Made by a program: the position numbers and the translations under genes. Positions 52,031-59,415 of a stretch of 64,000 bases of DNA are shown piece by piece. The stretch lies in NCBI GenBank assembly GCA_003164785.1, contig PLUE01000069.1:372001-436000 (forward strand), given 5' to 3'. The notes below the pieces were generated by a model. The model made no database searches and had not been told where the DNA came from. It saw nothing but the letters and a program-made list of their open reading frames with translations. Origin of the DNA: Gammaproteobacteria bacterium (GTDB lineage: Bacteria; Pseudomonadota; Gammaproteobacteria; Steroidobacterales; Steroidobacteraceae). How positions within the stretch are numbered: position 1 is the stretch's first letter; each line of letters begins with the position of its first letter.

Positions 52031-52810
52031 ATGGCGACTAAATCTTTGATGGGTATTTCGGCGGCGATTCTGTCGCTCGGCCTCGCGAGTGCGTATGGCC
52101 AACCGCCGGCGGCGTCCTCGACAAAGCACCCCCCGGCACGCGCAATGCCCACGGACTCGCGCAACTTCGATGGAGTTTGGAACCTGGCCGAAGGTGGGAA
52201 ATTCGGGCCGGGTGCGGTGAAGGACGGCGTGAAATATATCGTCTATCCGTATACGCCGGAATATCAGGCCATCTACGAACAGCGGCTGGCCAATGCGGCC
52301 GCCGGCAATCCTTATCAGACCGCGGGCACCACGTGCCTTCCGTCCGGGGCGATCCGCCTGCTGACGGGCGGCGGACCGCCGCTCGAGATTTTTCATACGG
52401 CGCAGAAAATTGCCATCCTGAAGGAAAACGGCGGATGGTCGCGTGTGTACCTCAACCGTGGCCATTTGCCCGCCGAGGATCTGTACCCGATGTTCTACGG
52501 TGATTCGGTCGGCCATTGGGAGGGCAATACGCTGGTGGTCGATACGATCAGTCTGGGCGGCGCGAACAATATCGATGGGACCGCTCCCCACAGCGATGCG
52601 GCGCATCTGGTGCAGCGTATCAGCCGGCCATCGCCTGATACGCTGCGCGTGGAGGCCACGTTGGAGGATTCGAAGGCATTGCAGCACCCCGTGACGACGG
52701 TCGCGATCCTCAAACGATTGCAGGACTCGGACTTCACCGAGAGCTACTGCACCAACGAACGAAATGTCCGCGACAACAGCGGCAAGCAATCGGTGAAATT
52801 CAATAAATGA
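52031..52810 (+). CDS. Uncharacterised secreted 'GxW' protein, copy 4
   Basis: A 259-residue exported protein of the group at 5146, 6071 and 19950. A short signal peptide (SAAILSLGLASAYG) leads to RNFDGVWNLAEGG, CLPSGAIRLLTGGGPPLEIF, then IAILKENGGWSRVYL, FYGDSVGHWEGNTLVVDTISL and QRISRPS. The GDSVGHWEGNTLVVDT motif is closest to that of copy 1 and copy 3. The stop overlaps the start of a DUF6152 gene (ATGA), which repeats the pairing seen in the sigma operon. ATG 52031 has no strong ribosome binding site. Function unknown; a periplasmic role together with DUF6152 is inferred. Confidence 0.8.
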   Translation: MATKSLMGISAAILSLGLASAYGQPPAASSTKHPPARAMPTDSRNFDGVWNLAEGGKFGPGAVKDGVKYIVYPYTPEYQAIYEQRLANAAAGNPYQTAGTTCLPSGAIRLLTGGGPPLEIFHTAQKIAILKENGGWSRVYLNRGHLPAEDLYPMFYGDSVGHWEGNTLVVDTISLGGANNIDGTAPHSDAAHLVQRISRPSPDTLRVEATLEDSKALQHPVTTVAILKRLQDSDFTESYCTNERNVRDNSGKQSVKFNK

Positions 52811-53199
52811 CCATCCGCTCCGTCGGTTCGAGGCTGATTCTTTCCCTGGCGTTGACCGTTGCCGCGTTCACGGATCCGCCGGCCGCGCTCGCGCATCATT
52901 CGTTCGCGATGTTCGATGCCAACCAGACCTCGACGGCCACCGGCACCGTCAAGGAGGTGCAGTGGGGTAATCCACATACCTGGCTCGAGATCATCGTCGT
53001 GGGCGACGACAAGGCCGACAAATCGCTGAGTCTCGAACTGAACGGTCTCAGCGGTCTGCGACGCAACGGCTGGAAGCCCGGCACACTCAAGACCGGCGAC
53101 AAGATCACCGTCAGCTATCATCCCATGCGTGACGGCACGCCGGCGGGACAGCTGGTGCAAGTGGTGACCGAAGACGGTCGGACACTGCAGGGGCAGTAG
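52807..53199 (+). CDS. DUF6152 periplasmic protein, copy 4
   Basis: A 130-residue exported protein, the fourth DUF6152 copy. The signal peptide ends Ala-Leu-Ala at residue 29; the mature chain starts His30-His31-SFAMFDANQ. WGNPHTW sets His57 26 residues after His31, as in all other copies. It then shares the GDKITVSYHPMRDG segment with copies 1 and 2. ATGA joins it to the GxW gene. The coupled pair, some 45 kb from the sigma operon, suggests the two protein types work together. The family has no known function. Confidence 0.85.
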   Translation: MTIRSVGSRLILSLALTVAAFTDPPAALAHHSFAMFDANQTSTATGTVKEVQWGNPHTWLEIIVVGDDKADKSLSLELNGLSGLRRNGWKPGTLKTGDKITVSYHPMRDGTPAGQLVQVVTEDGRTLQGQ

Positions 53200-53258
53200 A
53201 CCGCCCCGATCGATCGCGGACCCCTTTTCATCAACGTCAACCGCTGGAAGCTCGAACC

Positions 53259-54128
53259 ATGACCGATTCGACCGCTTATGTTCCGCCGAAAATTTGGACC
53301 TGGGACAAGGAAAACGGGGGAGAATTCGCCCGCATCAACCGCCCGATTGCCGGGCCGACGCACGACAAAGTGCTGCCCGTGGGCCGCCATCCGCTGCAGC
53401 TCTATTCGCTGGCAACGCCCAATGGCGTGAAGGTGACGGTGCTGCTGGAGGAACTGCTGGCGCTTGGACACTCGGGCGCGGAATACGATGCGTGGCTGAT
53501 CGACATCCGTAAAGGCGACCAGTTCGGTTCGGGGTTCGTGGACGTGAATCCGAATTCCAAGATTCCGGCCTTGTTGGATCGCAGCGAGTCCCCCGCCATC
53601 CGGGTATTCGAATCCGGCTCGATTTTGATCTATCTGGCCGAAAAGTTCGGAGCCTTCCTGCCCACCGAGCGGGCGGCCCGCGCCGAGTGTCTGTCGTGGC
53701 TGATGTGGCAGATGGGGTCGGCTCCATACGTGGGTGGCGGCTTCGGGCATTTCTACGCGTATGCGCCGGTCAAGATCGAGTATGCCATCGACCGTTTCGC
53801 AATGGAGGTGAAGCGGCAATTGGATGTGCTGGACCGTCGTCTTGCCGACCATGAGTTCATCGCGGGCCCGCAGTACACCATCGCCGACATGGCCATCTTC
53901 CCCTGGTATGGAAACGTCGCGACGGGCGAGGCCTACGGGGCGGGCGAGTTTCTCCAGGTGGCCGACTACAAGAATGTCCAGCGCTGGACCGCCGCGATCG
54001 GCGCGCGGCCGGCGGTGAAGCGCGGGCGAATGGTGAACCGGGCGACCGGCGAGCCGGCGGGTCAGTTGCGCGAACGGCACGAGGCGAGCGACTTCGACAC
54101 CAAGACGCAGGACAAGATCGGGGGCTGA
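53259..54128 (+). CDS. yghU: YghU-type glutathione-dependent disulfide-bond oxidoreductase
   Basis: A 289-residue nu-class GST-like enzyme. It closely follows E. coli YghU: PKIWTWDKENGGEFA, INRPIAGPTHDK, LPVGRHPLQLYSLATPNGVKV, GSGFVDVNPNSKIPAL, RVFESGSILIYLAEKFG, GGGFGHFYAYAPVKIEYAI and the end KRGRMVNR with RHEASDF. It binds two glutathione molecules and reduces disulfides or peroxides. The N-terminal extension before the thioredoxin fold is normal for YghU. Sixty bases after the DUF6152 gene; probably a separate unit. Confidence 0.93.
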   Translation: MTDSTAYVPPKIWTWDKENGGEFARINRPIAGPTHDKVLPVGRHPLQLYSLATPNGVKVTVLLEELLALGHSGAEYDAWLIDIRKGDQFGSGFVDVNPNSKIPALLDRSESPAIRVFESGSILIYLAEKFGAFLPTERAARAECLSWLMWQMGSAPYVGGGFGHFYAYAPVKIEYAIDRFAMEVKRQLDVLDRRLADHEFIAGPQYTIADMAIFPWYGNVATGEAYGAGEFLQVADYKNVQRWTAAIGARPAVKRGRMVNRATGEPAGQLRERHEASDFDTKTQDKIGG

Positions 54129-54257
54129 GGGCCAATGAGGGCCAAGGTGCGGACGGCCATGTCAGCGTCTTCCGAGGATCGATGGCGCCGATCCCTGGCA
54201 GGTCGCCCGAGCGCTGGGCGAGACAATGCATCTCCCGACAATCACAGGAGATGGGTA

Positions 54258-54818
54258 ATGGTGCAGAGCCTACATTCGGTCACAGTGGCGATCTTGGCGA
54301 CGGACGGATTCGAGCAGTCGGAGCTGCTGGAACCCCGCAAGGCGCTCGATGAGGCGGGCGCCAAGACCGAGGTCATTTCCCTCAAGAGCGGCAAGATCAA
54401 AGGGTGGAATCACACGGAGTGGGGCGATACGGTCGCGGTCGACAAGACGGTCGATTCGGCCGACGCGAAGAACTACGATGCGCTGCTGCTGCCTGGCGGT
54501 GTGATGAATCCCGACAAGCTCCGCACGGACCCCAAGGCGGTGGCCTTTGTGAAGGCATTCTTCGAGGCCAAGAAGCCGGTCGGCGCGATATGCCATGGAC
54601 CGTGGACGGTCATCGAAGCGGGGGCGGCCAATGGCCGAACCATGACATCCTGGCCCTCGCTCAAGACGGACATTCAGAACGCGGGCGGTATCTGGGTCGA
54701 CCAGGAGGTCGTGGTGGACGGCAATCTTGTCACCAGCCGCAACCCAAAGGACATTCCCGCCTTCAATCGTGAGATCTCGAAGCTCTTCGCCACGGCGAAG
54801 TCGCGCGCGGCCGCCTAG
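54258..54818 (+). CDS. DJ-1/PfpI-superfamily protein (YhbO-like)
   Basis: A 186-residue class I glutamine amidotransferase-like protein. The nucleophile Cys is in AICHGPW (near residue 111), with the acidic partner in GFEQSEL and LLLPGGV before it. PfpI/YhbO proteins act as deglycases or stress proteases, depending on the study. I place the start at ATG 54258, since ACAGGAG (54244-54250) sits seven bases before it; the open frame extends upstream to 54135 with no homology. It follows yghU by 130 bases and may share a stress role. Confidence 0.9.
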   Translation: MVQSLHSVTVAILATDGFEQSELLEPRKALDEAGAKTEVISLKSGKIKGWNHTEWGDTVAVDKTVDSADAKNYDALLLPGGVMNPDKLRTDPKAVAFVKAFFEAKKPVGAICHGPWTVIEAGAANGRTMTSWPSLKTDIQNAGGIWVDQEVVVDGNLVTSRNPKDIPAFNREISKLFATAKSRAAA

Positions 54819-54885
54819 GAGCGTCGTCGCCTGACGGAGTCGCCGGGTGGGCGTAGGCCCCTTCGGCGGTCTGCATGATCCCGCG

Positions 54886-55029
54886 CTATACGATCTCCAC
54901 GATGCCGCGCGCGATTCCGGGCGACCAATAGCTCTCCTCGGCCAGGAAGTGGTGGATGGCGTCCACGTCCAGGCGCTGCGGGTCGGTCGAGATCTCGTAC
55001 TCACCCAGGAATTGCTGCGTCTGGTTCAT
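54886..55029 (-). pseudogene. GNAT acetyltransferase N-terminal remnant
   Basis: A 47-codon frame coupled to the MaoC gene by ATGA. It encodes FLGEYEISTDPQRLDVDAIHHFLAEESYW and SPGIARGIVEIV, a typical GNAT N-terminal strand and helix, and then meets a stop. The acetyl-CoA binding motif (QxxGxG/A) is missing and no GNAT-like sequence follows in any frame before the convergent PfpI gene. I read it as a gene cut off by a deletion. Confidence 0.65.
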
Positions 55030-55460
55030 TTCGATATGTCGAACATCGTGGTCCCTTGCATCGTGAACACGAGCTTGTCGGTTTGGTTCCAAAGCTCCGA
55101 TTTCGACAACAAAATTCCCGTGCGACCCGAGGGCGACTTGCTCGAGCGAAGCACCTCGAAGCGAAGCGCCAACGTATCGTCGGGACGCACCGGATGCAGC
55201 CATTTTATGGCATCGCTGCCGGACGAGCCGAAGGCTTCGGATCCTTTGAGAACGTTTTCCGCCATCAACTCCATGGCGATGGCGCAGGTGAGCCAGCCGC
55301 TCGCGATGAGTCCTTTCCAGCGCCCGTCTCGCGAGCGCGCTGGATCGACGTGAAACCACTGGGGATCATAACGCGTGGCGAACTCGAGCATCTCCTTGGA
55401 GGTGACGAGTCGTGGAGCCGTGCGAATGACGAATCCTGGGATGAGATCGGAGAAGCGCAC
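55026..55460 (-). CDS. MaoC-like dehydratase domain protein
   Basis: A 144-residue hot-dog fold protein of the MaoC/(R)-hydratase type: start MRFSDLIPGF, VTSKEMLEFATRYDPQWFHVDP (the Asp and His of the hydratase site), GLIASGWLTCAIAMEL and WLHPVRPDDTLALRFEVLRSS. It would hydrate an enoyl-CoA or act as a related dehydratase. The probable start is GTG 55460. The last bases overlap the start of the GNAT remnant. No acyl-CoA gene is adjacent, so the substrate remains open. Confidence 0.88.
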   Translation of the reverse strand: MRFSDLIPGFVIRTAPRLVTSKEMLEFATRYDPQWFHVDPARSRDGRWKGLIASGWLTCAIAMELMAENVLKGSEAFGSSGSDAIKWLHPVRPDDTLALRFEVLRSSKSPSGRTGILLSKSELWNQTDKLVFTMQGTTMFDISK

Positions 55461-55709
55461 GATGTGTGTCCTTGTGGTGACCGAGGCCCGAGTATATTGG
55501 ACAATGAAGTGCGCGCCGTGTTTTCGGTACGTGCCCCCCTGGCGTTGCTGGATGGCTCAGCGGCGTGCTGGGCGCCGGTATGGTGCGGACCCGCACGCCA
55601 TCGACCGGCAGCGCGGCGCTGTTCGATTTCTAAGCTCGCCTCGTGCATGGCGCCATCGTGGCGGAGCGCGGCGACCAGGCTGTGTTTTGAGGGCGCGACA
55701 AGCCGTTGC

Positions 55710-55940
55710 TCAGGGTTTCCATTGGTTGAGAAAGCTGGTCAGCGCCGACGAGTCGAGATGGCGCATGTCCGAGAACTCCTTGTTCTGGGCATACACCACC
55801 TTGCCGTCGCCATCCAGCACCGCCAACGCCGGCACCCCTTTGAGAGGCACGCCGTAGCTCGCGGCGATATCCTGGTTCGCATCCAACCGTCCGACGTTGA
55901 CGTTCACGCGCACGAAGTACCGGTCCATCAGTTCGGCATT
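55710..55940 (-). pseudogene. Thioredoxin-family C-terminal remnant lacking CxxC
   Basis: On the minus strand the frame encodes NAELMDRYFVRVNVNVGR, LDANQDIAASYGVPLKGVP, ALAVLDGDGKVVY and a final helix. These are the second half of a thioredoxin-like (Thioredoxin_7 type) protein, with the cis-Pro in GVPAL. The N-terminal strand and the CxxC motif are absent, and upstream codons in this frame do not look like protein. It is a fragment fused end to end with another fragment on the opposite strand. Confidence 0.65.
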
Positions 55941-56036
55941 GGGGCTCTGGGCGTCGGTGCATTCGCGGTCGTGGTGGGATTGCTGTTCGTCGGGGCCTTG
56001 ATGGTCGGGGGCATCGTGTTGATAGCGTATTTGTAA
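55941..56036 (+). pseudogene. Possible membrane-protein C-terminal remnant
   Basis: The last 31 codons of a plus-strand frame read GALGVGAFAVVVGLLFVGALMVGGIVLIAYL, split here only for length by the reader's eye, and end at TAA 56034-56036. The even hydrophobic run is what a real terminal transmembrane helix looks like, while upstream codons of the same frame are antisense to the thioredoxin and MaoC genes. It begins exactly where the thioredoxin fragment loses homology. Weak evidence, but the abutting ends suggest a recombination joint. Confidence 0.3.
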
Positions 56037-56046
56037 CGATTGCCGG

Positions 56047-57513
56047 CTAACGATTGCCGGCGGCCTCGATTTGGTCACCGTCGTACCAGTTGCCGTGCAG
56101 GCCGCTGCGAAGCCGTATCGGCAGACGGATGACGGCCAGCGGTCCTTCACTCAGACGCTGGGCATCGAGCAACAGGACATCGGAGCGGCTCTCCTCGTAA
56201 CGGTTCGCGAGCACGAGGATGTAACCGTCGCCTTCGGCGGAGGTCTTCGATCGCGGTACGAAGCACGGCTCCTGCAGACTCGATTTTTCGCCGACCCAGT
56301 AGGAATCCTCGCGGCCAGTCGCATGGTCCACGTGACCGATCTTGTTGACTCTCAATCCGGAAATACTCCCGCCGTTCGCGGAAAAGGGAAGCGTCGGATC
56401 GACCACACACAGGTAGCCGTGGCGGTAGGGCAGCGTCGCGTAGCGTTCGTCTATCTTTGGAAACTCGCCGACCATGTTGCCCAACTGGCGCTTTTCCCAT
56501 CCCTCGTCCGGCTTGGACAAATCGAAGCTCCACCGCGTCATCCGTCCGGCCGCGGCCTCCCGATCGAAAGGTTTCCCGGTGACGTCGGGAAAGAACGGGA
56601 ACATGTTGCTCTTGGACATGGGTACATCGATGTACACCCGGGTCCCTTGGTTGAAGGCATTCATGACATGCGAGCAAAAGCAGTTGGGACCTCGAAACCA
56701 GCGTAGATCGGCGCCAGAGCCGTACCGCGGCATGATCCCGACGAACACGTCCTTGGACGCATCCCAGCCGAACGTCGGCGCGCCTTGACGCGCCCGTTCG
56801 AGCGAACTGCATACCGGCACGACCAGAAAGATGACGTAATCCTGGGTGACGCCGAAATCATGCATGAGATTGGAGTAGGGTACCTGGAACCAGGTTTCGT
56901 GCTTCACCTCGCCATCCGGACCGATGACGTAGTAGGCCACATCGGGCGTGGCGATTCCCTTGGCGTCATAACCGAACCCGATCATGTCGCCCGATACAGG
57001 ATCGATCTTGGCATGGGCGGTAAAGCTCACGCTCTTAATGCGGCCGCCGTAATCATGGTTGCCCTTGGTCTCGAGGGTGATGGGATCGATCTCGACCGGG
57101 TGACTATCCTCCTTGTACGCGAACATGCGTCCCGCATGCAGCAGAACGTTCGTATTCGCCGTACCGCGGCTCAATCCCGCAACCGTGGGATCGTCGAAAA
57201 ATGGATTTCGGTAGGCTCCGAACAGCGCACGGCCTGCGGCGGCTTCGGCGCGAAATTTGTCGGTCCGGACATACCGTTGCTTGAGGTCGACCTTCCCGTC
57301 CTTGAAGCGAAATTGCGTGATGACCCCGTCACCATTGAAATACAGATCCTTGCCCAACAAGGGAGGAAATTTCGGGTCCGGATTGGCCCGATAGAAGGCT
57401 CCATCGATGTCCGAGGGAATTTCACCCTCCACTTCGCAATCGGTAATATCCAACTCGGCGCGCAGCGGGGTATTGAAGCCGGTGTATTCGGGCAGATCCG
57501 GAAAATGGCTCAT
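56047..57513 (-). CDS. Carotenoid/lignostilbene-type cleavage dioxygenase, copy 2
   Basis: A 488-residue carotenoid oxygenase paralogous to the one at 21123. Candidate iron ligands are His in VLLHAGR, TAHAKIDP, LMHDFGV and GLHGNWYD. NTPLRAELDITDCEVEGEIPSDI and GAFYRANPDP form the standard N-terminus, and QEPCFVPR precedes the last His region as in copy 1. Start ATG 57513 has GGGAG six bases upstream on the coding strand; the frame is open to 57567. Unlike copy 1 it stands alone. It probably cleaves a stilbene or phenylpropanoid double bond with O2. Confidence 0.9.
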   Translation of the reverse strand: MSHFPDLPEYTGFNTPLRAELDITDCEVEGEIPSDIDGAFYRANPDPKFPPLLGKDLYFNGDGVITQFRFKDGKVDLKQRYVRTDKFRAEAAAGRALFGAYRNPFFDDPTVAGLSRGTANTNVLLHAGRMFAYKEDSHPVEIDPITLETKGNHDYGGRIKSVSFTAHAKIDPVSGDMIGFGYDAKGIATPDVAYYVIGPDGEVKHETWFQVPYSNLMHDFGVTQDYVIFLVVPVCSSLERARQGAPTFGWDASKDVFVGIMPRYGSGADLRWFRGPNCFCSHVMNAFNQGTRVYIDVPMSKSNMFPFFPDVTGKPFDREAAAGRMTRWSFDLSKPDEGWEKRQLGNMVGEFPKIDERYATLPYRHGYLCVVDPTLPFSANGGSISGLRVNKIGHVDHATGREDSYWVGEKSSLQEPCFVPRSKTSAEGDGYILVLANRYEESRSDVLLLDAQRLSEGPLAVIRLPIRLRSGLHGNWYDGDQIEAAGNR

Positions 57514-57639
57514 CTTTGCTCCCATCAAATGTCGGCACACGTTGGGCTTTCGCGCGCGGCCCGGCAATAGGCGGTTTCCACGGTAGCCACCGGGGAGATC
57601 GCTTACGAGACGCGAAAGGGCGTGGCTCTCATCGCCGGT

Positions 57640-57680
57640 GCGGAAGTCCCGTCACGGCGATCCGGTGGCGGGACTTCCGC
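57640..57680. other. Long perfect hairpin in the divergent region
   Basis: GCGGAAGTCCCG (57640-57651) pairs perfectly with CGGGACTTCCGC (57669-57680), leaving a 17-base loop that can pair partly with itself. It lies in the 301-base gap between the minus-strand oxygenase and the small membrane protein gene, where no other gene is visible. No T run follows. It could be part of a 5' leader, an operator or a repeat element. Confidence 0.55.
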
Positions 57681-57814
57681 GGTAAACCGAAGGCATGCCT
57701 TGAAGCCATCGACTGCTACTGCGGAGATCGCGCAGATCCTCCGGGTATGTCCTTATGTATTCTCGCGGACAATTGACGATAATGGACGCTCCTCGAAGGA
57801 GAAGGAGGGATTTT

Positions 57815-58162
57815 ATGAATAATCTATCGAATTGGGATGAGTCCACGACCGGCATTCGCATGGGCGCGGCCGCGGCGATGCGCGTTCAGAGGAGCTTCCG
57901 CAGTCACACCCAGGCGGCCTGCGATTCAGTCAGCTCGTTCATCGGATATGCCATTGCGTTCGGGCTGGTATTGCCGGCTTATGTCGCTGTCGTGACCCTT
58001 ACCTTGGTGGCCTATGCGTTGTCGATGGAATTGCACTACTCCCTGACGAGTCATGCTGGGAAGGCCGCGCTCGGGTCTCGCTGGCGCGACATGGCCAATG
58101 CCATTTGCGCCGCGGGGCGCCGCGGAGGCGGGGGGCCGGAGGTCCAACTGGGACGACACTGA
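57815..58162 (+). CDS. Small single-helix membrane protein of unknown function
   Basis: A 115-residue protein with a polar N-terminal third, one long hydrophobic segment (about residues 46-68, FIGYAIAFGLVLPAYVAVVTLTLVAYAL) of one long or two short helices, and a basic, Gly-rich tail. It has a near-perfect Shine-Dalgarno, AAGGAGGGA at 57802-57810, four bases before the ATG, so strong translation is expected. I recognise no family. PduL follows 77 bases downstream and may be co-transcribed. Confidence 0.6.
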   Translation: MNNLSNWDESTTGIRMGAAAAMRVQRSFRSHTQAACDSVSSFIGYAIAFGLVLPAYVAVVTLTLVAYALSMELHYSLTSHAGKAALGSRWRDMANAICAAGRRGGGGPEVQLGRH

Positions 58163-58239
58163 CCACCCCGCCGGACATGACCAAGCGGGGGCTGAAGAAT
58201 TAGCTTCGAGCAACCGATTTGAAGCAGGAGGAGCACGCG

Positions 58240-58863
58240 ATGATTTCACTTCATGTTCACAGCAGGGCGGCCAACGACGCAATGCCCGTCAGCGTTCCGA
58301 TCGTCATTTCCGCGCGTCATGTTCATTTGACCCGCGAAGTCATCGAGCAACTCTTCTGCGATCATTACCAACTGCACGAATCCAGGCACCTGGCACAGGC
58401 GGAGCAGTTTCAGGCGCAGGAAACCGTGACCCTCATCGGACCTTGCGGGAGAATCCGGGACGTGCGGATCGTGGGACCGGCCCGCTCGCTGAATCAAATC
58501 GAGATCTCCCGCACAGATGCGGCGTTATTGGGGATCCGGGCGCCGATCCGCGCCACCGGTGATCTCATCGGCACACCGGGAATCACCATCCAAGGCCCCA
58601 AATCCCAGGTGCATCTGGGCACGGGTGTCATCTGTGCGCACCGGCACATCCACATGAGCCCCGAGGATGCAGAGCGACTGGGGCTCAAGGATCGAGACCG
58701 GGTGTCGGCCGCCACGGAAGGCGCCAATCGGGACCTGCTGTTTCGCGACGTGCTCGTCCGCGTCTCTCCCGGAGACAAGCTCGAACTGCATCTGGACCTG
58801 GATGAGGCCAACGCCGCCGGCGTCCGCGAGGGCGACTATGCGGTATTGACCCTGCACGACTGA
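58240..58863 (+). CDS. pduL: PduL-type phosphate acyltransferase
   Basis: A 207-residue zinc acyltransferase. The two PduL half-domains carry the metal His residues in ISARHVHLT (near residue 26) and ICAHRHIHMSPEDA (near residue 134); GPCGRIRDVRIVGP and NQIEISRTDA lie between. It moves an acyl group between CoA and phosphate (propionyl-CoA or acetyl-CoA to acyl phosphate). The start ATG 58240 has AGGAGGAG six bases upstream. No microcompartment shell or encapsulation-type N-terminal peptide gene is close, so it probably acts in the cytosol as an acetate-type phosphotransacylase. Confidence 0.92.
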   Translation: MISLHVHSRAANDAMPVSVPIVISARHVHLTREVIEQLFCDHYQLHESRHLAQAEQFQAQETVTLIGPCGRIRDVRIVGPARSLNQIEISRTDAALLGIRAPIRATGDLIGTPGITIQGPKSQVHLGTGVICAHRHIHMSPEDAERLGLKDRDRVSAATEGANRDLLFRDVLVRVSPGDKLELHLDLDEANAAGVREGDYAVLTLHD

Positions 58864-58932
58864 GACCGGCGGCGCCGGCCGGCGAAGTTCAGCGGGCTGC
58901 GCCGCTTGCCCGACTTGGCGATATCGCCGGTT

Positions 58933-59415
58933 TCAGTGAATCCGGAACGGCGCGTCGACACAAGTGCTGTCCCGCTTTGAACCGGAATCCGGGCATGAGA
59001 TTTGAATCGATCGAAGATAGTCGACCAGCCGATCGATCAACTCCGCCACGGCACGACGGCGCGTCGCATCCTCGCCCTCATAACCATAGAATTCCCAACC
59101 CCAGACCGGCATCTCCCGCGTTCCATGGCCTTGGGTCACGGTTCGACCGTCGATGAGGCGGTGAACGGTCGTGTCGGGAAAGACGCCTCCGTGCCGTACA
59201 GCGATTAAACGAAGGTCGGGCGGTTGCTGCGACAGGTCCAGCGCCGCCGGTCCGCCCCCGCGCCCATCGACACCATGGCAGGTTGCGCAGAATTCCCGAA
59301 AGAGAGCCGGTCCAGATGAGTCGGCCGCCTCGTCTGCACGACATACCGCCGACGCCCCCATCGCGATCAATGCAATCCACATCGGCCAACCGAGTCGTCG
59401 GGTGCCTATTCGCAT
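58933..59415 (-). CDS. Secreted monohaem cytochrome c
   Basis: A 160-residue cytochrome c with signal peptide (MWIALIAMGASAVCRA), haem site CATCH near residue 44 and axial Met in REMPVWG near residue 103. GWEFYGYEG after the Met is unusual but keeps class I geometry. It would carry electrons in the periplasm. Start ATG 59415 has GGAGG upstream on the coding strand and overlaps the end of the kinase-like gene by ten bases, so the two are co-expressed. The partner enzyme is not obvious; the PQQ and molybdenum enzymes of the window are candidates. Confidence 0.85.
   Translation of the reverse strand: MRIGTRRLGWPMWIALIAMGASAVCRADEAADSSGPALFREFCATCHGVDGRGGGPAALDLSQQPPDLRLIAVRHGGVFPDTTVHRLIDGRTVTQGHGTREMPVWGWEFYGYEGEDATRRRAVAELIDRLVDYLRSIQISCPDSGSKRDSTCVDAPFRIH

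Noticed and set aside
55461..55709. Possible short coding frame on the plus strand ending SAALFDF
   Set aside because: Only about 40 codons, no start signal and no family; could be chance in GC-rich DNA. The gap must also hold the maoC promoter.
57815..58863. Microcompartment locus suggested by PduL
   Set aside because: No shell-protein or aldehyde dehydrogenase genes in the flanks.
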